NCBI GenBank assembly: GCA_016722655.1
Contig: JADKIR010000004.1
Span: forward strand, 2,604,001 to 2,668,000
Direction: 5' to 3'
DNA: 64,000 bases
DNA from: Cytophagaceae bacterium
GTDB lineage: Bacteria > Bacteroidota > Bacteroidia > Cytophagales > Spirosomataceae
Of this stretch, positions 1 through 10,041 are shown in pieces. The notes under the pieces were generated by a model. That model was not told the DNA's origin and did not search any database. It saw only the letters and a list, made by a program, of their open reading frames with translations. How positions within the stretch are numbered: the stretch's first letter is position 1; the number at the start of each line of letters is the position of its first letter. Made by a program: the position numbers and the translations under genes.

Positions 1-2145
1 CTAAAACTACTTTTATTGGGTTTTCTGCTGTTTGCCGAAACATCCTTTGCCAATTTCCCGCCTGATGAGGGAATGTGGTTACCTTCATTGATTGGGAAAA
101 ATTACCAACAAATGAAAAAGCAGGGCTTCAAGCTCACTGCAAAAGATATTTATGATATCAACAATGCCAGCCTTAAAGATGCCATCGTATGGTTTGGTGG
201 TTTTTGTACCGGTGAAATCGTTTCCAGTCAGGGTATGGTTTTTACCAATCACCACTGCGGTTATGATGCTATTGCTGGTAAAAGTACTCCCGAGGACAAC
301 ATTCTTGACAACGGATTCTGGGCCAAAACCAATGCCGAAGAAAAACCCATCGAGGGCCTTTGGGTGCAAATTTTGGTAAGAATGGAAGACGTTTCAGATC
401 AGATTTTACCACAACTAGCGGGTTTGAGTGAAAAAGACCGTGCTGCTAAAGTAAATCAATTGGGTCAGGAAATCTCGAAAAAAGCTACCGAAGGCACATC
501 ATATACAGCCAGAGTGAGTGAGTTTGCAAAAGGTAATGCCTATTATTTGTATGTTTTCGAGAAATTTGATGATATCAGACTGGTAGGTACTCCTCCCCAA
601 TCCATCGGAAAATATGGCGGAGATACAGACAACTGGGAGTGGCCACGTCATACCGGCGACTTTTCGGTGTTCAGAATTTATGCCAACAAAGAAAACAAAG
701 CTGCAAAGTACAGTGCTGAAAACGTGCCGTTTACACCTAAAAAACATTTGCCTGTTTCTTTGAAAGGAATCAAACCCGGCGATTTTTCAATGGTTTTTGG
801 TTTTCCTGGCCGCACCAACCGCTTTGAAAACTCAATGGGAGTGAAGCTTGCCACCGAAAAAACCAATATGGCGATTGTGAAAAACCGCGATATCAGACTC
901 AAAGCCTGGAAAGAAGAAATGGACAAAGATGTAGCCGTTAAGTTAAAACTGGCTTCAGAATATGCTTCTATTGCCAATTATTGGAAATATTTTATTGGAC
1001 AGACCGAGCAACTCAAAAAATTGAATGTGTATGACCAAAAACTAAAACTTGAGGCAGGATTTAAAGAATGGGCAAAAGGGAAACCTGAATATGAGCATAT
1101 TTTTGATGAATGGGCTAAAGCTTACGAAGCATACACGCCAATAGCCACTCATAATCCATATCTTTCGCAAGGTATTTTGGGTACAACTTTGGTAGGAAAT
1201 GTTTTTGGTTTCAGAAGCCTCGAAGCTCAGATGAAAGGTGAGATTTCGGCAGAAACAAAAGCAAAAATAAAAGAAACTGCTATGGCCAATATGACAGAAT
1301 ATCTCAATTCTGTAAATGTGCCTTCAGATAAAAAGATTTTTGCTCAGACCCTCCAGGCCTTCTATGAAGATATTGCAAAAGATCAACATCCTGAAATAAT
1401 AGGTGAAATTCTTGCCACTGCCAGCACCGATATACCGGCTGCTGCTTTTGCAAAATATGCCGATAACGTATATGCTAACTCCATGTTTACATCGAAAGAA
1501 AAAATGGAGAAGTTTCTTGAAAATCCTACTTTGGATGCTCTTAATGCCGACCCTGCGTATAAGTATTATAATGGATTTTTGAAAAATTATCAGACAAGAT
1601 TTGGTAAGCAAGTAGCTGAATTTCAGGAAACTGACAAGCGTTTGGCCCGTACTTTTATCAAAGGGATGAGCGAATACAACCCTTCTGCCGTGGCTTATTA
1701 TGATGCCAACTCTACCATGAGAATCACGTATGGAAATGTACAGGATTATTCTCCAAAAGATGGTGTGAAATACAGTTATCGTACCACCGGTGCCGGTGTG
1801 ATGGAAAAATATAAGCCGGGTGATTATGAGTTTGATTTACCTCAGAAGTTTATTGACTTGTATAACGCCAAAGATTTCGGTAGATATGCCGACAAAGATG
1901 GTGAACTGCCGGTAGGTTTTATTACCAACAATGATATCACAGGTGGAAACTCCGGTAGCCCTGTATTGAATGCTAAAGGTGAGTTGATTGGCCTTGCATT
2001 TGATGGCAACTGGGAAGCTATGTCAGGCGATATTATTTTCGACAAAAAATACAAAAGATGTATCAATGTTGATATCAGATATGTTTTATGGACTATCGAA
2101 AAATTAGGAGGTTCTTTATTGGTTAATGAATTAACCATAAAATAA
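1..2145 (+). CDS. S46 family dipeptidyl-peptidase (DPP7-like), 5' end outside window
   Basis: Removes dipeptides from the N-terminus of peptides in the periplasm or at the cell surface, feeding amino-acid uptake. The reading frame is open from base 1, and the first visible residues are the hydrophobic end of a signal peptide, so the true start lies upstream. The S46 serine-protease triad is visible: His in TNHHCGYDAI, Asp in TDNWEWPRHTGDF and Ser in GGNSGSPV. Eighteen residues after the catalytic Ser there is Gly (LAFDGNWE). In the characterised Porphyromonas enzymes Gly here marks DPP7 (broad, hydrophobic P1) and Arg marks DPP11 (acidic P1), so I infer DPP7-like specificity. About 714 residues are visible, close to full length for the family. 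A terminator follows. Confidence 0.93.
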   Translation, partial: LKLLLLGFLLFAETSFANFPPDEGMWLPSLIGKNYQQMKKQGFKLTAKDIYDINNASLKDAIVWFGGFCTGEIVSSQGMVFTNHHCGYDAIAGKSTPEDNILDNGFWAKTNAEEKPIEGLWVQILVRMEDVSDQILPQLAGLSEKDRAAKVNQLGQEISKKATEGTSYTARVSEFAKGNAYYLYVFEKFDDIRLVGTPPQSIGKYGGDTDNWEWPRHTGDFSVFRIYANKENKAAKYSAENVPFTPKKHLPVSLKGIKPGDFSMVFGFPGRTNRFENSMGVKLATEKTNMAIVKNRDIRLKAWKEEMDKDVAVKLKLASEYASIANYWKYFIGQTEQLKKLNVYDQKLKLEAGFKEWAKGKPEYEHIFDEWAKAYEAYTPIATHNPYLSQGILGTTLVGNVFGFRSLEAQMKGEISAETKAKIKETAMANMTEYLNSVNVPSDKKIFAQTLQAFYEDIAKDQHPEIIGEILATASTDIPAAAFAKYADNVYANSMFTSKEKMEKFLENPTLDALNADPAYKYYNGFLKNYQTRFGKQVAEFQETDKRLARTFIKGMSEYNPSAVAYYDANSTMRITYGNVQDYSPKDGVKYSYRTTGAGVMEKYKPGDYEFDLPQKFIDLYNAKDFGRYADKDGELPVGFITNNDITGGNSGSPVLNAKGELIGLAFDGNWEAMSGDIIFDKKYKRCINVDIRYVLWTIEKLGGSLLVNELTIK

Positions 2146-2168
2146 TATCTAGGTTAAATATATAGAGG

Positions 2169-2204
2169 GAGGCACGGAGTAATTCGTGCCTCTTTCTTTT
2201 TTTG
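2169..2204 (+). terminator. Rho-independent terminator after the S46 peptidase
   Basis: An 8-bp perfect stem (GAGGCACG / CGTGCCTC, 2169-2176 with 2085-style partner at 2185-2192) with an 8-nt loop is followed by a T-rich run, 24 nt after the peptidase stop. Confidence 0.8.
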
Positions 2205-2317
2205 AAAATATTTTAAAAATTTCACATAAAAGAAGAAATTCCAATATCTTTAGGGTAAGAATTAAAATAGCCATTAATAATTTTTCCTGTTTTCATACGG
2301 GATTTTACCTATAAACT

Positions 2318-2992
2318 ATGAATGACTTCGAGGATTTGTTTCCGCTTTTGGCGGGATTCGAGCCTGTTACTTCTTTTACCGACTTACTTGTTTCATTTTC
2401 CGGGCTTTATTTTTACAATATTCTTAAAAAGGAATATTTAAGAGATATTTCTATTTTTTGGTGGAAATACTTCTTTTTATTTATGGGTCTTTCTACGTTT
2501 TTTGGAACTTTATCCCACATAATGGAGCATCAGGGTTACCAGAAAGTTTATGTTTTACTCTGGAATTGTATGCAGGTGTTAGCCGGATTTGCCATGTTTT
2601 ATGCTCAGAGAGCCGCAGTCCTGGAGATTTCCGGAAAAATGACAAGCCGGATATTTTTATTCCTCGCCAATTTGCAATTCATGATTTTTGTACCCACTGT
2701 GCTTTATTTTCAAGACTTCAGGGTAGTTGCTTTTAATTCCTTATTGGTCATTATTCAGATGATGGTTTTATTTTTTCCGAGGCACTTTTCTATTAAATAT
2801 TCTCATACCAAAATCTGGCTGGGCTTTTTTATATCGGTACTGACTGTTTTTATTCATCAGCAAAAATTGGGATTTTCCCGATGGTTTAATCACAAAGATG
2901 TATCCCATGTATTGATGGTTTTGAGTTTGTGGCTGATTTTTAAAGGTGTTCAATGGCGTACCCGTAATTCTGAAAGTTTTGCGATAGCATAA
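2318..2992 (+). CDS. Polytopic membrane protein of unknown function
   Basis: A 224-residue protein made mostly of hydrophobic segments. I count about six or seven likely membrane helices, starting after a short acidic N-terminus (MNDFEDLFPLLAGFEP). His residues sit in or near helices (TLSHIMEHQG, INHKDVSHVLM-like segments), but no enzymatic motif is recognisable. It lies between the peptidase terminator and the sulfurtransferase on the same strand, 51 nt ahead of the sulfurtransferase start, so the two may be co-transcribed. I do not recognise the family with certainty. Confidence 0.75.
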   Translation: MNDFEDLFPLLAGFEPVTSFTDLLVSFSGLYFYNILKKEYLRDISIFWWKYFFLFMGLSTFFGTLSHIMEHQGYQKVYVLLWNCMQVLAGFAMFYAQRAAVLEISGKMTSRIFLFLANLQFMIFVPTVLYFQDFRVVAFNSLLVIIQMMVLFFPRHFSIKYSHTKIWLGFFISVLTVFIHQQKLGFSRWFNHKDVSHVLMVLSLWLIFKGVQWRTRNSESFAIA

Positions 2993-3043
2993 AATTGGTT
3001 GATTTTAGGGTTTTTACTGTTTATTTTTACAGAAAAATACCCG

Positions 3044-3883
3044 ATGATTTTACCCAACCAACCCATAGTTGATATTTCCTGGCTGTCCGAAAATTTTGGA
3101 AATCCTCTTCTCAAGATTATTGAATCAAAACTAAAGCCAATTGGAGCTAACCATGATTGGGAAAGCGGTCAAAAAAATCCTGGGGCAGTGTTGCTTGACA
3201 TAGAAGAAGATTTCTCTGATAAAAAATCAGATTTGCCTCACACGCTGCCAAATGAGGAGGATTTTTCTGCTGCTGCCCGAAAACTAGGCATCAATCAGGA
3301 CGATATTTTAGTGATTTACGATCAGGTAGGAGTATATAGTAGCCCCCGGGCATGGTGGATGTTTAAGGTCATGGGACACAAAAATGTTTTTGTGCTCGAT
3401 GGTGGCTTGCCGGCATGGACAAATGCAGGTCATAATACTGAGAAGGCAACCTGGGAACAAGTTAGGAATGGTAATTTTAAAGCCAGTTTTCAATCTGATT
3501 TATTTTTTGATACTCAAAATATCCTGGATAATCTTGAAAATAAAGAAATTCAGATACTGGACGCCCGTTCCGAAGGCAGATTTAATGGCACCGCCCCTGA
3601 GCCTCGGGCTGGAATGCGTGGTGGGCACATGCCCAATGCTGGCAACATCCCCTTTGATCAGGTTTTAAATGGTCATTATTTAAAATCTCCTGAAGATTTG
3701 AAAATTATTTTTGATAATAAATCAAAAGAGAATCAAAAGCTGGTAATGACCTGTGGATCAGGAGTTACAGCCAGTATCCTTGCCCTTGCGGCCACTATTT
3801 CAGGGAGAAAAGATGTAGCAGTTTACGATGGTTCCTGGTCAGAATGGGGCAGACCCGGTGATCTGCCGGTGGTAATATCTTAA
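3044..3883 (+). CDS. Sulfurtransferase, two rhodanese domains (3-mercaptopyruvate type)
   Basis: Transfers sulfane sulfur from thiosulfate or 3-mercaptopyruvate to thiol acceptors. Two rhodanese domains are visible: an inactive N-terminal one (about residues 1-130) and a C-terminal one whose active-site loop is CGSGVTA. That loop form is typical of mercaptopyruvate sulfurtransferases (SseA/TST) rather than of thiosulfate rhodaneses. I use the ATG at 3044, giving 279 aa and the usual N-terminus PIVDISWL; the longer TTG-initiated frame adds only a non-conserved hydrophobic stretch. It ends one base before the convergent epimerase gene. Confidence 0.9.
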   Translation: MILPNQPIVDISWLSENFGNPLLKIIESKLKPIGANHDWESGQKNPGAVLLDIEEDFSDKKSDLPHTLPNEEDFSAAARKLGINQDDILVIYDQVGVYSSPRAWWMFKVMGHKNVFVLDGGLPAWTNAGHNTEKATWEQVRNGNFKASFQSDLFFDTQNILDNLENKEIQILDARSEGRFNGTAPEPRAGMRGGHMPNAGNIPFDQVLNGHYLKSPEDLKIIFDNKSKENQKLVMTCGSGVTASILALAATISGRKDVAVYDGSWSEWGRPGDLPVVIS

Positions 3884-3884
3884 A

Positions 3885-4781
3885 TTACTTTGTATTGAAA
3901 ATATCTGATAGAGCTTTTTCGAGGGTAGGAAATTGAAAAGAGGGGAGAATCTTTCTTTTGTTTTTGACTTTACTACTTCCTAATATTACGACCGACATTT
4001 CTCCTAAAATCAGTTTCAATAAAAAGGAAGGAACGGCAGGAAGCCATATTTTCTTGCTTAATATATTTGCCAAAGTTTGGGTAAAATCGCTATTTCTGAG
4101 GGTCTCCGGTGCTACCCCATTAAAAACACCTTCAATTTTTGTATTGACAATACTTTCATATAACATTCCGACCAGATCATCAATGTGAATCCATGACATC
4201 CATTGTTTTCCGGTACCGAGCGGTGATCCAAAATTATATTTTACTGGAAGTGCCATTTTGGATAGAGCACCACCTTTCTTATCTAATACCACTCCGGTTC
4301 GGATAATCGCCAATCTCAAATTATTGTTTTGGGCAAATTCTGTTTCAGTATGTTCCCAAAGATTGCAGGTATGTGCCATAAAATCATCTCCATTGGCCGA
4401 ATCTTCAGCATTTTCTGATTCTCCGGAATCTCCTCCATAATAACCTATGGCTGAGCCGCCAATCAATGTTTTTAAGGTTTTAGGAACGAAATTTTGAAGG
4501 AATTTCAAGCTTTCAACTCTTGAATCAATGATTTCTCGTTTCCGGCTTTGAGTCCATCTTTTATCTGCTATACCTTCGCCAGCAAGATGCACCAATACTT
4601 CTACGTCTTCCATGGCTCCGGCTTCAAGAAAACCATTTTTATAATCCCATCTGAAATATTTCAAATCAGATGATTGCCGCTTTGATCTGCTCAAAATTCT
4701 TACTTCATGTCCTTCTCTTTGCAGTTTATTTGCCAAAGCTCGCCCTATTAATCCGCCACCGCCTGTGATTAGAATGATCAT
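3885..4781 (-). CDS. TIGR01777-type NAD(P)-dependent epimerase/SDR protein
   Basis: A 298-residue extended-SDR protein with the dinucleotide-binding start MIILITGGGGLIGRALA and the TIGR01777/YfcH signature elements: SAIGYYGGD in the middle, WMSWIHIDDLVGML, and GVFNGVAPE. This family is widespread but its substrate is not known. Length matches the family (about 300 aa). It converges with the sulfurtransferase gene, with a single base between the two stops. Confidence 0.88.
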   Translation of the reverse strand: MIILITGGGGLIGRALANKLQREGHEVRILSRSKRQSSDLKYFRWDYKNGFLEAGAMEDVEVLVHLAGEGIADKRWTQSRKREIIDSRVESLKFLQNFVPKTLKTLIGGSAIGYYGGDSGESENAEDSANGDDFMAHTCNLWEHTETEFAQNNNLRLAIIRTGVVLDKKGGALSKMALPVKYNFGSPLGTGKQWMSWIHIDDLVGMLYESIVNTKIEGVFNGVAPETLRNSDFTQTLANILSKKIWLPAVPSFLLKLILGEMSVVILGSSKVKNKRKILPSFQFPTLEKALSDIFNTK

Positions 4782-4828
4782 AAATTCTTTTTAAATTAAT
4801 AACCCCCTAAAAATAGAATTTGTTTCAA

Positions 4829-4857
4829 AATAAAAGCCGGACAATTAGCCCGGCTCT
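4829..4857 (-). terminator. Rho-independent terminator after the hexosaminidase gene
   Basis: On the minus strand AGCCGG (4855-4850) pairs with CCGGCT (4840-4835) and is followed by TTTTATTTTG. It sits directly downstream of the GH20 stop at 4861. Confidence 0.65.
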
Positions 4858-4860
4858 CTT

Positions 4861-7147
4861 TTATCTTATTTCAATTTCATCGACCATGAGCCAACTTGGT
4901 TTTCCTGCTCCGTAGTGTCCCGCAGGTAATGGCCCGAAGTTTTCGGCCATAACTTTTACATATCTGTAATTCTGTTTGCCCAAGTCCACATTAAACTGTC
5001 TGACTGCTTTTGAAGTTTTGAAAGCAGTACCTAAATCTATTTTTTTCACAGATTCAAAGTTTTTATTGTCGTTTGAAACCCATATTTCAAAGTTTTTGGG
5101 AGGTAAAACCCAATCGTGATAATCAGATAGAAAAGCAATGCTCAGTCTTGTAAAGAGGGTTTTGGTTCCCAGGTCAATCACAGTGTTCAGGTTTTTGCCT
5201 TCAAATCCTATCCACTGATCTTTGCTGCCTTCATTGCCTTTAATGCCATCGGTCAAGGCAAGAGGGTCGTTGCCGGTATATCTTTTGGGTTGATTCTCGA
5301 GGGTATAGTTTTTTCTGCTCGAATTTCCGATTACAAAAGTTTGTACATTGTCACCACTTATTTTTGCCGCCGGCATCAAAAACTGCCGCAGCCAAAGTAT
5401 GGTCTCCCAAAATTTTAATTTTGGTGGAAGGATTGTAAAGCAGAGAAGTAGCTATTGGGCTGCTTCCATCGAGTGTATATCTGATCTGCCCCGAAGGATG
5501 TGCCGTACTAAGTTTGACAACGGTCCTTTTTTGGGTATTTAGTTCGGTAGAAAAACTTACGTTGTTGGCTGATTTGGAATAATTTACTGCCATCAATTCC
5601 AGCCTTTTCAGATGGGTGTCGAGCCTTGAGGAGAAATTTATGAAATTCTTGGTTTTATCTGACCAGCCAATTTCGGCTATTGCCAATGCTCTGGGAAATA
5701 ACATATATTCTGCATGTTGCGGAGTTTTAACATATTCCGTCCAGAGGTTTCCTTGTACTCCCAATATGTATTTTGCTTGCTCCGGGTTAAGCTCGGCGAC
5801 TTGAGGTTCAAAGCTGTAAGTTTTTTCCAGATTCAAAAAACCTCCGATAGCAAGAGGCTCTTTGGCAGGATTGCCCTGATAATAATCCAGATACATATAG
5901 CTGGTGGGTGTCATGATTACATCGTGCATTTGTTTGGCGGCTTCAATACCTCCTTCAATTCCACGCCATGACATCACGGTAGCGTTGGGTGAGAGTCCTC
6001 CTTCCAGAATTTCATCCCAACCAATAATACGACGGCCTTTCGAAGTTACAAACTTGTCGATTCTCCTGATAAAATAACTTTGAAGTTCATGTTCATCTTT
6101 GAGGCCTTCTTTTTTCATCAAATCCTGACAAAAAGCCGAGGCCTTCCAGGAATCTTTGGGGCATTCATCGCCTCCAATATGGATATATTTTGAAGGGAAA
6201 AGATCCATCACTTCAGTCAGAACATCTTCCAGAAAAGAAAAAGTCTTTTCCGAAGGGCAATATACTTTATCCTCCACACCCCATAAGGTTCGCACTTCAT
6301 AAGGTCCACCAGTACATCCCAGCTCTGGATATGCCGTAAGAGCACCCATGGCATGTCCGGGCATTTCGATTTCAGGAATAACCGTTACATATTTGGATTT
6401 GGCATACGCCACAATGTCTTTGATTTGATCCTGGGTATAAAATCCGCCATAAGGTTTTCCATCGAATTTTTGTTCCCGATAGTGTCCCACCATGGATTCT
6501 TTCCTTATCGAACCTACCTCAGTAAGTTTGGGGTATTTTTTTATTTCAATTCTCCAACCCTGGTCATCGGTCAAATGCCAATGCAGGGTGTTGATTTTAT
6601 TTACAGCCAGATTATCAATGAGTTTTTTGATAAAATCAGCAGGGAAAAAATGACGGCTTACATCAAGCATAATTCCCCTGTACGGAAACCTGGGTTCGTC
6701 GGTAACGGTACAAGCAGAGGCGGCTAATATCGTTTTACTAATTCTGGAAGACCCGAATATTTCTATCGGTAATAGCTGAAGCAATGTCTGATAGCCATAA
6801 AAATGTCCTTTTGGATTTGATGCAGTTATCTCAATATTTTGAGGGCTGACTTTGAGTTCATAAGCCTCTTCGGCAAAAGCCGCATTGTTGATAAACCTTA
6901 AACCATTGGGTTTTAAGGTTTCTGTTATCTGATTCTCATATCCCCAAACCACTTTAATTTTCGTGGAGAGTTGTTCGGCTATTTTTCTGACTTCTGTATC
7001 TCCGGCAGGCACTATAATAGGAGTGGTGTTTGTTATTTTAAACTGGCCTTTTGCTACTTCCAGTTTTTGAGGTTTTGGAATAATATTATATGTGTTTTGA
7101 GCAAAAGAACTTAAAGAAATCAGGAAGAGGAAAAATATTTTTTTCAT
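4861..7147 (-). pseudogene. GH20 beta-N-acetylhexosaminidase with C-terminal discoidin-like domain, split by one frameshift
   Basis: Secreted exo-acting hexosaminidase that releases terminal GlcNAc/GalNAc from chitin- or glycan-derived oligosaccharides. The start chosen is the ATG at 7147, which gives the signal peptide MKKIFFLFLISLSSFAQ; the longer frame adds nothing conserved. Visible parts are the GH20 N-terminal domain, the catalytic barrel with LHWHLTDDQGWR and the acid/base pair in HIGGDECPKDSWK, then after the break a beta-sandwich (residues like WIGFEGKN, FTRLSIAFLSDYHDWVLPP) as in F5/8-type-C modules. The frame breaks at an A5 run on the minus strand (5361-5365); removing one A reads DAGGKISGDN through the junction. 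About 760 aa when repaired. A sequencing error is as likely as real decay. Confidence 0.9.
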
Positions 7148-7211
7148 TTTATTAAGGTGAAATTTGACAAAAATCTCAAATCGTAATTTTAACGAAATTA
7201 TCCGGAACAAA

Positions 7212-8423
7212 TTATTTCATGATATTATGACCCATTTTATCTCTTTTGGTTCTGAGATATTCTTCATTGTATTGGTTGGCTTCTATTTCAATCGGAATAC
7301 AATCTATTATTTCCAGACCGTAGCCAATCAGGCCCACCCGTTTTTTAGGATTATTGGAAATCAATCTGATTTTGGAAACGCCAAGGTTTCTAAGAATCTG
7401 AGCACCCACACCGTAGTCACGTTCGTCGGCAGCAAAACCCAGTTCAATATTGGCTTCGACCGTGTCGCGGCCTTGTTCCTGTAGTTTATAAGCTTTTAGT
7501 TTGTTGAGCAGTCCGATTCCTCTTCCTTCCTGATTCATATACAGAATCATTCCTTTTCCTTCATGATCAACCATCTGCATGGCGGCATGGAGTTGAGGGC
7601 CACAGTCGCAGCGGCAGGAACCGAAGATATCGCCTGTCACGCAGGAAGAATGCACCCTTACCATGATGGGTTCCTCGGGTTCCCAGGTGCCTTTTACCAG
7701 TGCCAGATGCAATTGTCCATTGTCAATTTGTCTGAAGGCTATCATCTCAAAATTTCCCCATTCGGTGGGCATATTTACGCCAATCTCTCTTTTTATGAGG
7801 GTTTCTTTTGAAATTCTATAACTGATGAGGTCTTTGATTGAAACCAGTTTGAGGTCAAATTTGTCCGCCAGTTTCCGGCATTCCGGCAGACGAGCCATTG
7901 TACCGTCTTCATTTAAAATTTCTATCAACACACCGGCAGGCTGAAGACCGGCCAATTTAGCCAAATCTATGGCCGCTTCAGTGTGTCCGGCTCTTCTGAG
8001 CACACCACCGTCGGCAGCCATCAATGGGAATATATGCCCCGGACGACCAAGGTCTTGGGGTTTGGTTTCTGAATCAACTAATGCATGGAGCGTTTTGGAG
8101 CGGTCCGAGGCTGAAATACCCGTTGTACAACCATGCCCCAAAAGGTCAACTGATACTGTAAAGGCAGTTTTATGTTCGGCGGTATTTTTACCTACCATCA
8201 TATCCAGATTCAGTTCTTCGCATCTTTCTTTGGTCAGTGGAGCACACATGAGCCCCCGACCTTCTTTCACCATAAAATTTACGAGTTCCGGAGTTACCAT
8301 TTCGGCAGCACATATAAAATCGCCTTCGTTTTCTCTGTCCTCATCATCAACCACTATCACCAGCTTTCCATTTCTAATATCTTCAATGGCTTCTTCGATG
8401 GTATCCAGCTTAATATCCTGCAT
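7212..8423 (-). CDS. ribBA: Bifunctional DHBP synthase / GTP cyclohydrolase II
   Basis: Makes both precursors of riboflavin: 3,4-dihydroxy-2-butanone 4-phosphate from ribulose 5-phosphate, and the pyrimidine from GTP. The N-terminal RibB half (about 1-205) shows EDRENEGDF and HTEAAIDLAKLAGL. The C-terminal RibA half (about 206-400) has the zinc cysteines in CVTGDIFGSCRCDCG and the GTP-binding segment EGRGIGLLNK. Two in-frame ATGs (8432, 8423) are possible; I give the second. Length of about 400 aa is standard for the fused enzyme. It stands alone, with no other rib genes nearby. Confidence 0.96.
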   Translation of the reverse strand: MQDIKLDTIEEAIEDIRNGKLVIVVDDEDRENEGDFICAAEMVTPELVNFMVKEGRGLMCAPLTKERCEELNLDMMVGKNTAEHKTAFTVSVDLLGHGCTTGISASDRSKTLHALVDSETKPQDLGRPGHIFPLMAADGGVLRRAGHTEAAIDLAKLAGLQPAGVLIEILNEDGTMARLPECRKLADKFDLKLVSIKDLISYRISKETLIKREIGVNMPTEWGNFEMIAFRQIDNGQLHLALVKGTWEPEEPIMVRVHSSCVTGDIFGSCRCDCGPQLHAAMQMVDHEGKGMILYMNQEGRGIGLLNKLKAYKLQEQGRDTVEANIELGFAADERDYGVGAQILRNLGVSKIRLISNNPKKRVGLIGYGLEIIDCIPIEIEANQYNEEYLRTKRDKMGHNIMK

Positions 8424-8629
8424 TTTTATCATTTTTTTGCAAATTTACTATTCAAACCCTCTTGTTTCAGTATTTAGTTTCTCATATTTTGAATTCAGGA
8501 TAATTTCAAAGTAATGCCGGTCCAATTTTTCGGAATAATTATTTAAATAAATAGACCTTGTGATTTTCGGGTGCTATATTTCGGACATTTAAAGGGCTTA
8601 GCGGAAAAACTTATTTTTTCGAAAATTAT

Positions 8630-9499
8630 ATGAATATGAAAAAGATATTTTTATTACTTGTCTGGATAGGGTTTATTTCTTTTTCCTGTAAAAAAAATAA
8701 GGCTGTCCATCTAAAAAGTGAGAGCCCTGTGGCCAAAGTGCAGCCCAAAGAATGGGTGATAGATTATTCAGAACCGGTATGGCATGATGAATTTGATGAA
8801 GCCGGTAAGCCCGATATTTCGAAATGGTCTTACGATATGGGTGGACATGGCTGGGGCAATCAGGAGCTGCAATATTACACCGATGCACTCCAAAATGCCA
8901 TTAACGAATATGGGTATTTGAATATCAATGCTTTAAAGCAAAAAAAAGGAACCAATAATTACACTTCTGCACGCCTGGTTTCAAAAAACAAAGGAGATTT
9001 TACCTATGGCAGGGTTGAGGTAAAAGCCAAACTTCCCAAGGGTGTTGGAACCTGGCCGGCGATCTGGATGCTGGCCTCACAAACTACTTATGGACAAACC
9101 TTTTGGCCTGATAACGGGGAAATTGATATCATGGAACATGTAGGATTTGATCAGAATGTGGTACATGGGAATGTACACACCAAGGCGTTTAATCATACAA
9201 TTGGAACCAATAAAGGCAATCATATTACCGTACCCAAGGCTTCAGATAAATTTAATATTTATGCTGTCAATTGGTTTCCTAATAGAATTGAATTTGAAAT
9301 TAACGGCGGGAAATATTTTGAGTTTAAAAAAGACTCTTCCTATCAGTGGGAACAATGGCCCTTTGATAAAAAATTCCATATCATACTCAATATTGCCGTT
9401 GGTGGCGGTTGGGGAGGCCAAAAAGGAGTGGACGACAATATTTTCCCTCAAACTATGCAAGTAGATTATGTAAGGGTTTATGGAATTAAAGAGAAATAA
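8630..9499 (+). CDS. GH16 family beta-glucanase lipoprotein
   Basis: Endo-acting beta-1,3- or 1,3-1,4-glucanase of the laminarinase type, anchored as a lipoprotein. The signal ends in a lipobox (FISFSC, Cys about residue 20) followed by Lys-rich residues. The GH16 catalytic motif ExDxxE is seen in GEIDIMEHVG, preceded by the substrate-cleft Trp segment GTWPAIWML; the end NIAVGGGWGG is also typical of the family. 289 aa, a single catalytic domain without extra modules. Start could be 8630 or the ATG two codons later. It overlaps the next gene by one base (TAATG), so they are probably co-transcribed. Confidence 0.93.
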   Translation: MNMKKIFLLLVWIGFISFSCKKNKAVHLKSESPVAKVQPKEWVIDYSEPVWHDEFDEAGKPDISKWSYDMGGHGWGNQELQYYTDALQNAINEYGYLNINALKQKKGTNNYTSARLVSKNKGDFTYGRVEVKAKLPKGVGTWPAIWMLASQTTYGQTFWPDNGEIDIMEHVGFDQNVVHGNVHTKAFNHTIGTNKGNHITVPKASDKFNIYAVNWFPNRIEFEINGGKYFEFKKDSSYQWEQWPFDKKFHIILNIAVGGGWGGQKGVDDNIFPQTMQVDYVRVYGIKEK

Positions 9500-10041
9500 T
9501 GCAACACAAAAAACTCTCAATGGATGAGCTCCAACGCAAAAGTGTGGAGGAATTTAAAACATCGAAAAAAAACAATATCGCAGTGCTGCTCGACGATATA
9601 CGCAGCATGTCAAATGTAGGCTCGGTTTTCCGATCTTCTGACGCCTTCAATGTCGAAAAGATATATTTGTGCGGTATTACGTCCTCACCTCCACATCGGG
9701 AAATCGAAAAAACGGCCCTTGGAGCTACAGAATCAGTAGATTGGGAATATCACGAAAACGCAGTGGAATTGCTTAATAACCTGGTGAAAGATGGCTGGAT
9801 TCCTCTGGTGATTGAGCAGGTCGAAAACAGCATTAAGCTCAACGATTTTAAGCCCGAACCCAATAAAAAATATCTGATAATTCTTGGTAATGAGGTTTTT
9901 GGAGTAAATCAGGAATTGATTGGGCTTTCTGATATCGTTTTGGAAATACCCCAGTTTGGCACCAAACATTCCTTAAACATTGCAGTCACTGCCGGAATAG
10001 TACTTTGGGATTTAACTCAAAAAACTCTTAGCCTCAGCTGA
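9499..10041 (+). CDS. SpoU/TrmH-family RNA 2'-O-methyltransferase
   Basis: Methylates a ribose 2'-hydroxyl in tRNA or rRNA using S-adenosylmethionine. The SPOUT motifs are visible: motif 1 NVGSVFRSSDAF, motif 2 ILGNEVFGV and motif 3 IPQFGTKHSLNIAVTAGIVLWDL. At 180 aa it is the short TrmL/TrmH-like form without an N-terminal L30e-like domain. The target nucleotide cannot be told from sequence. The start ATG overlaps the GH16 stop codon, and its stop abuts the convergent esterase gene. Confidence 0.9.
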   Translation: MQHKKLSMDELQRKSVEEFKTSKKNNIAVLLDDIRSMSNVGSVFRSSDAFNVEKIYLCGITSSPPHREIEKTALGATESVDWEYHENAVELLNNLVKDGWIPLVIEQVENSIKLNDFKPEPNKKYLIILGNEVFGVNQELIGLSDIVLEIPQFGTKHSLNIAVTAGIVLWDLTQKTLSLS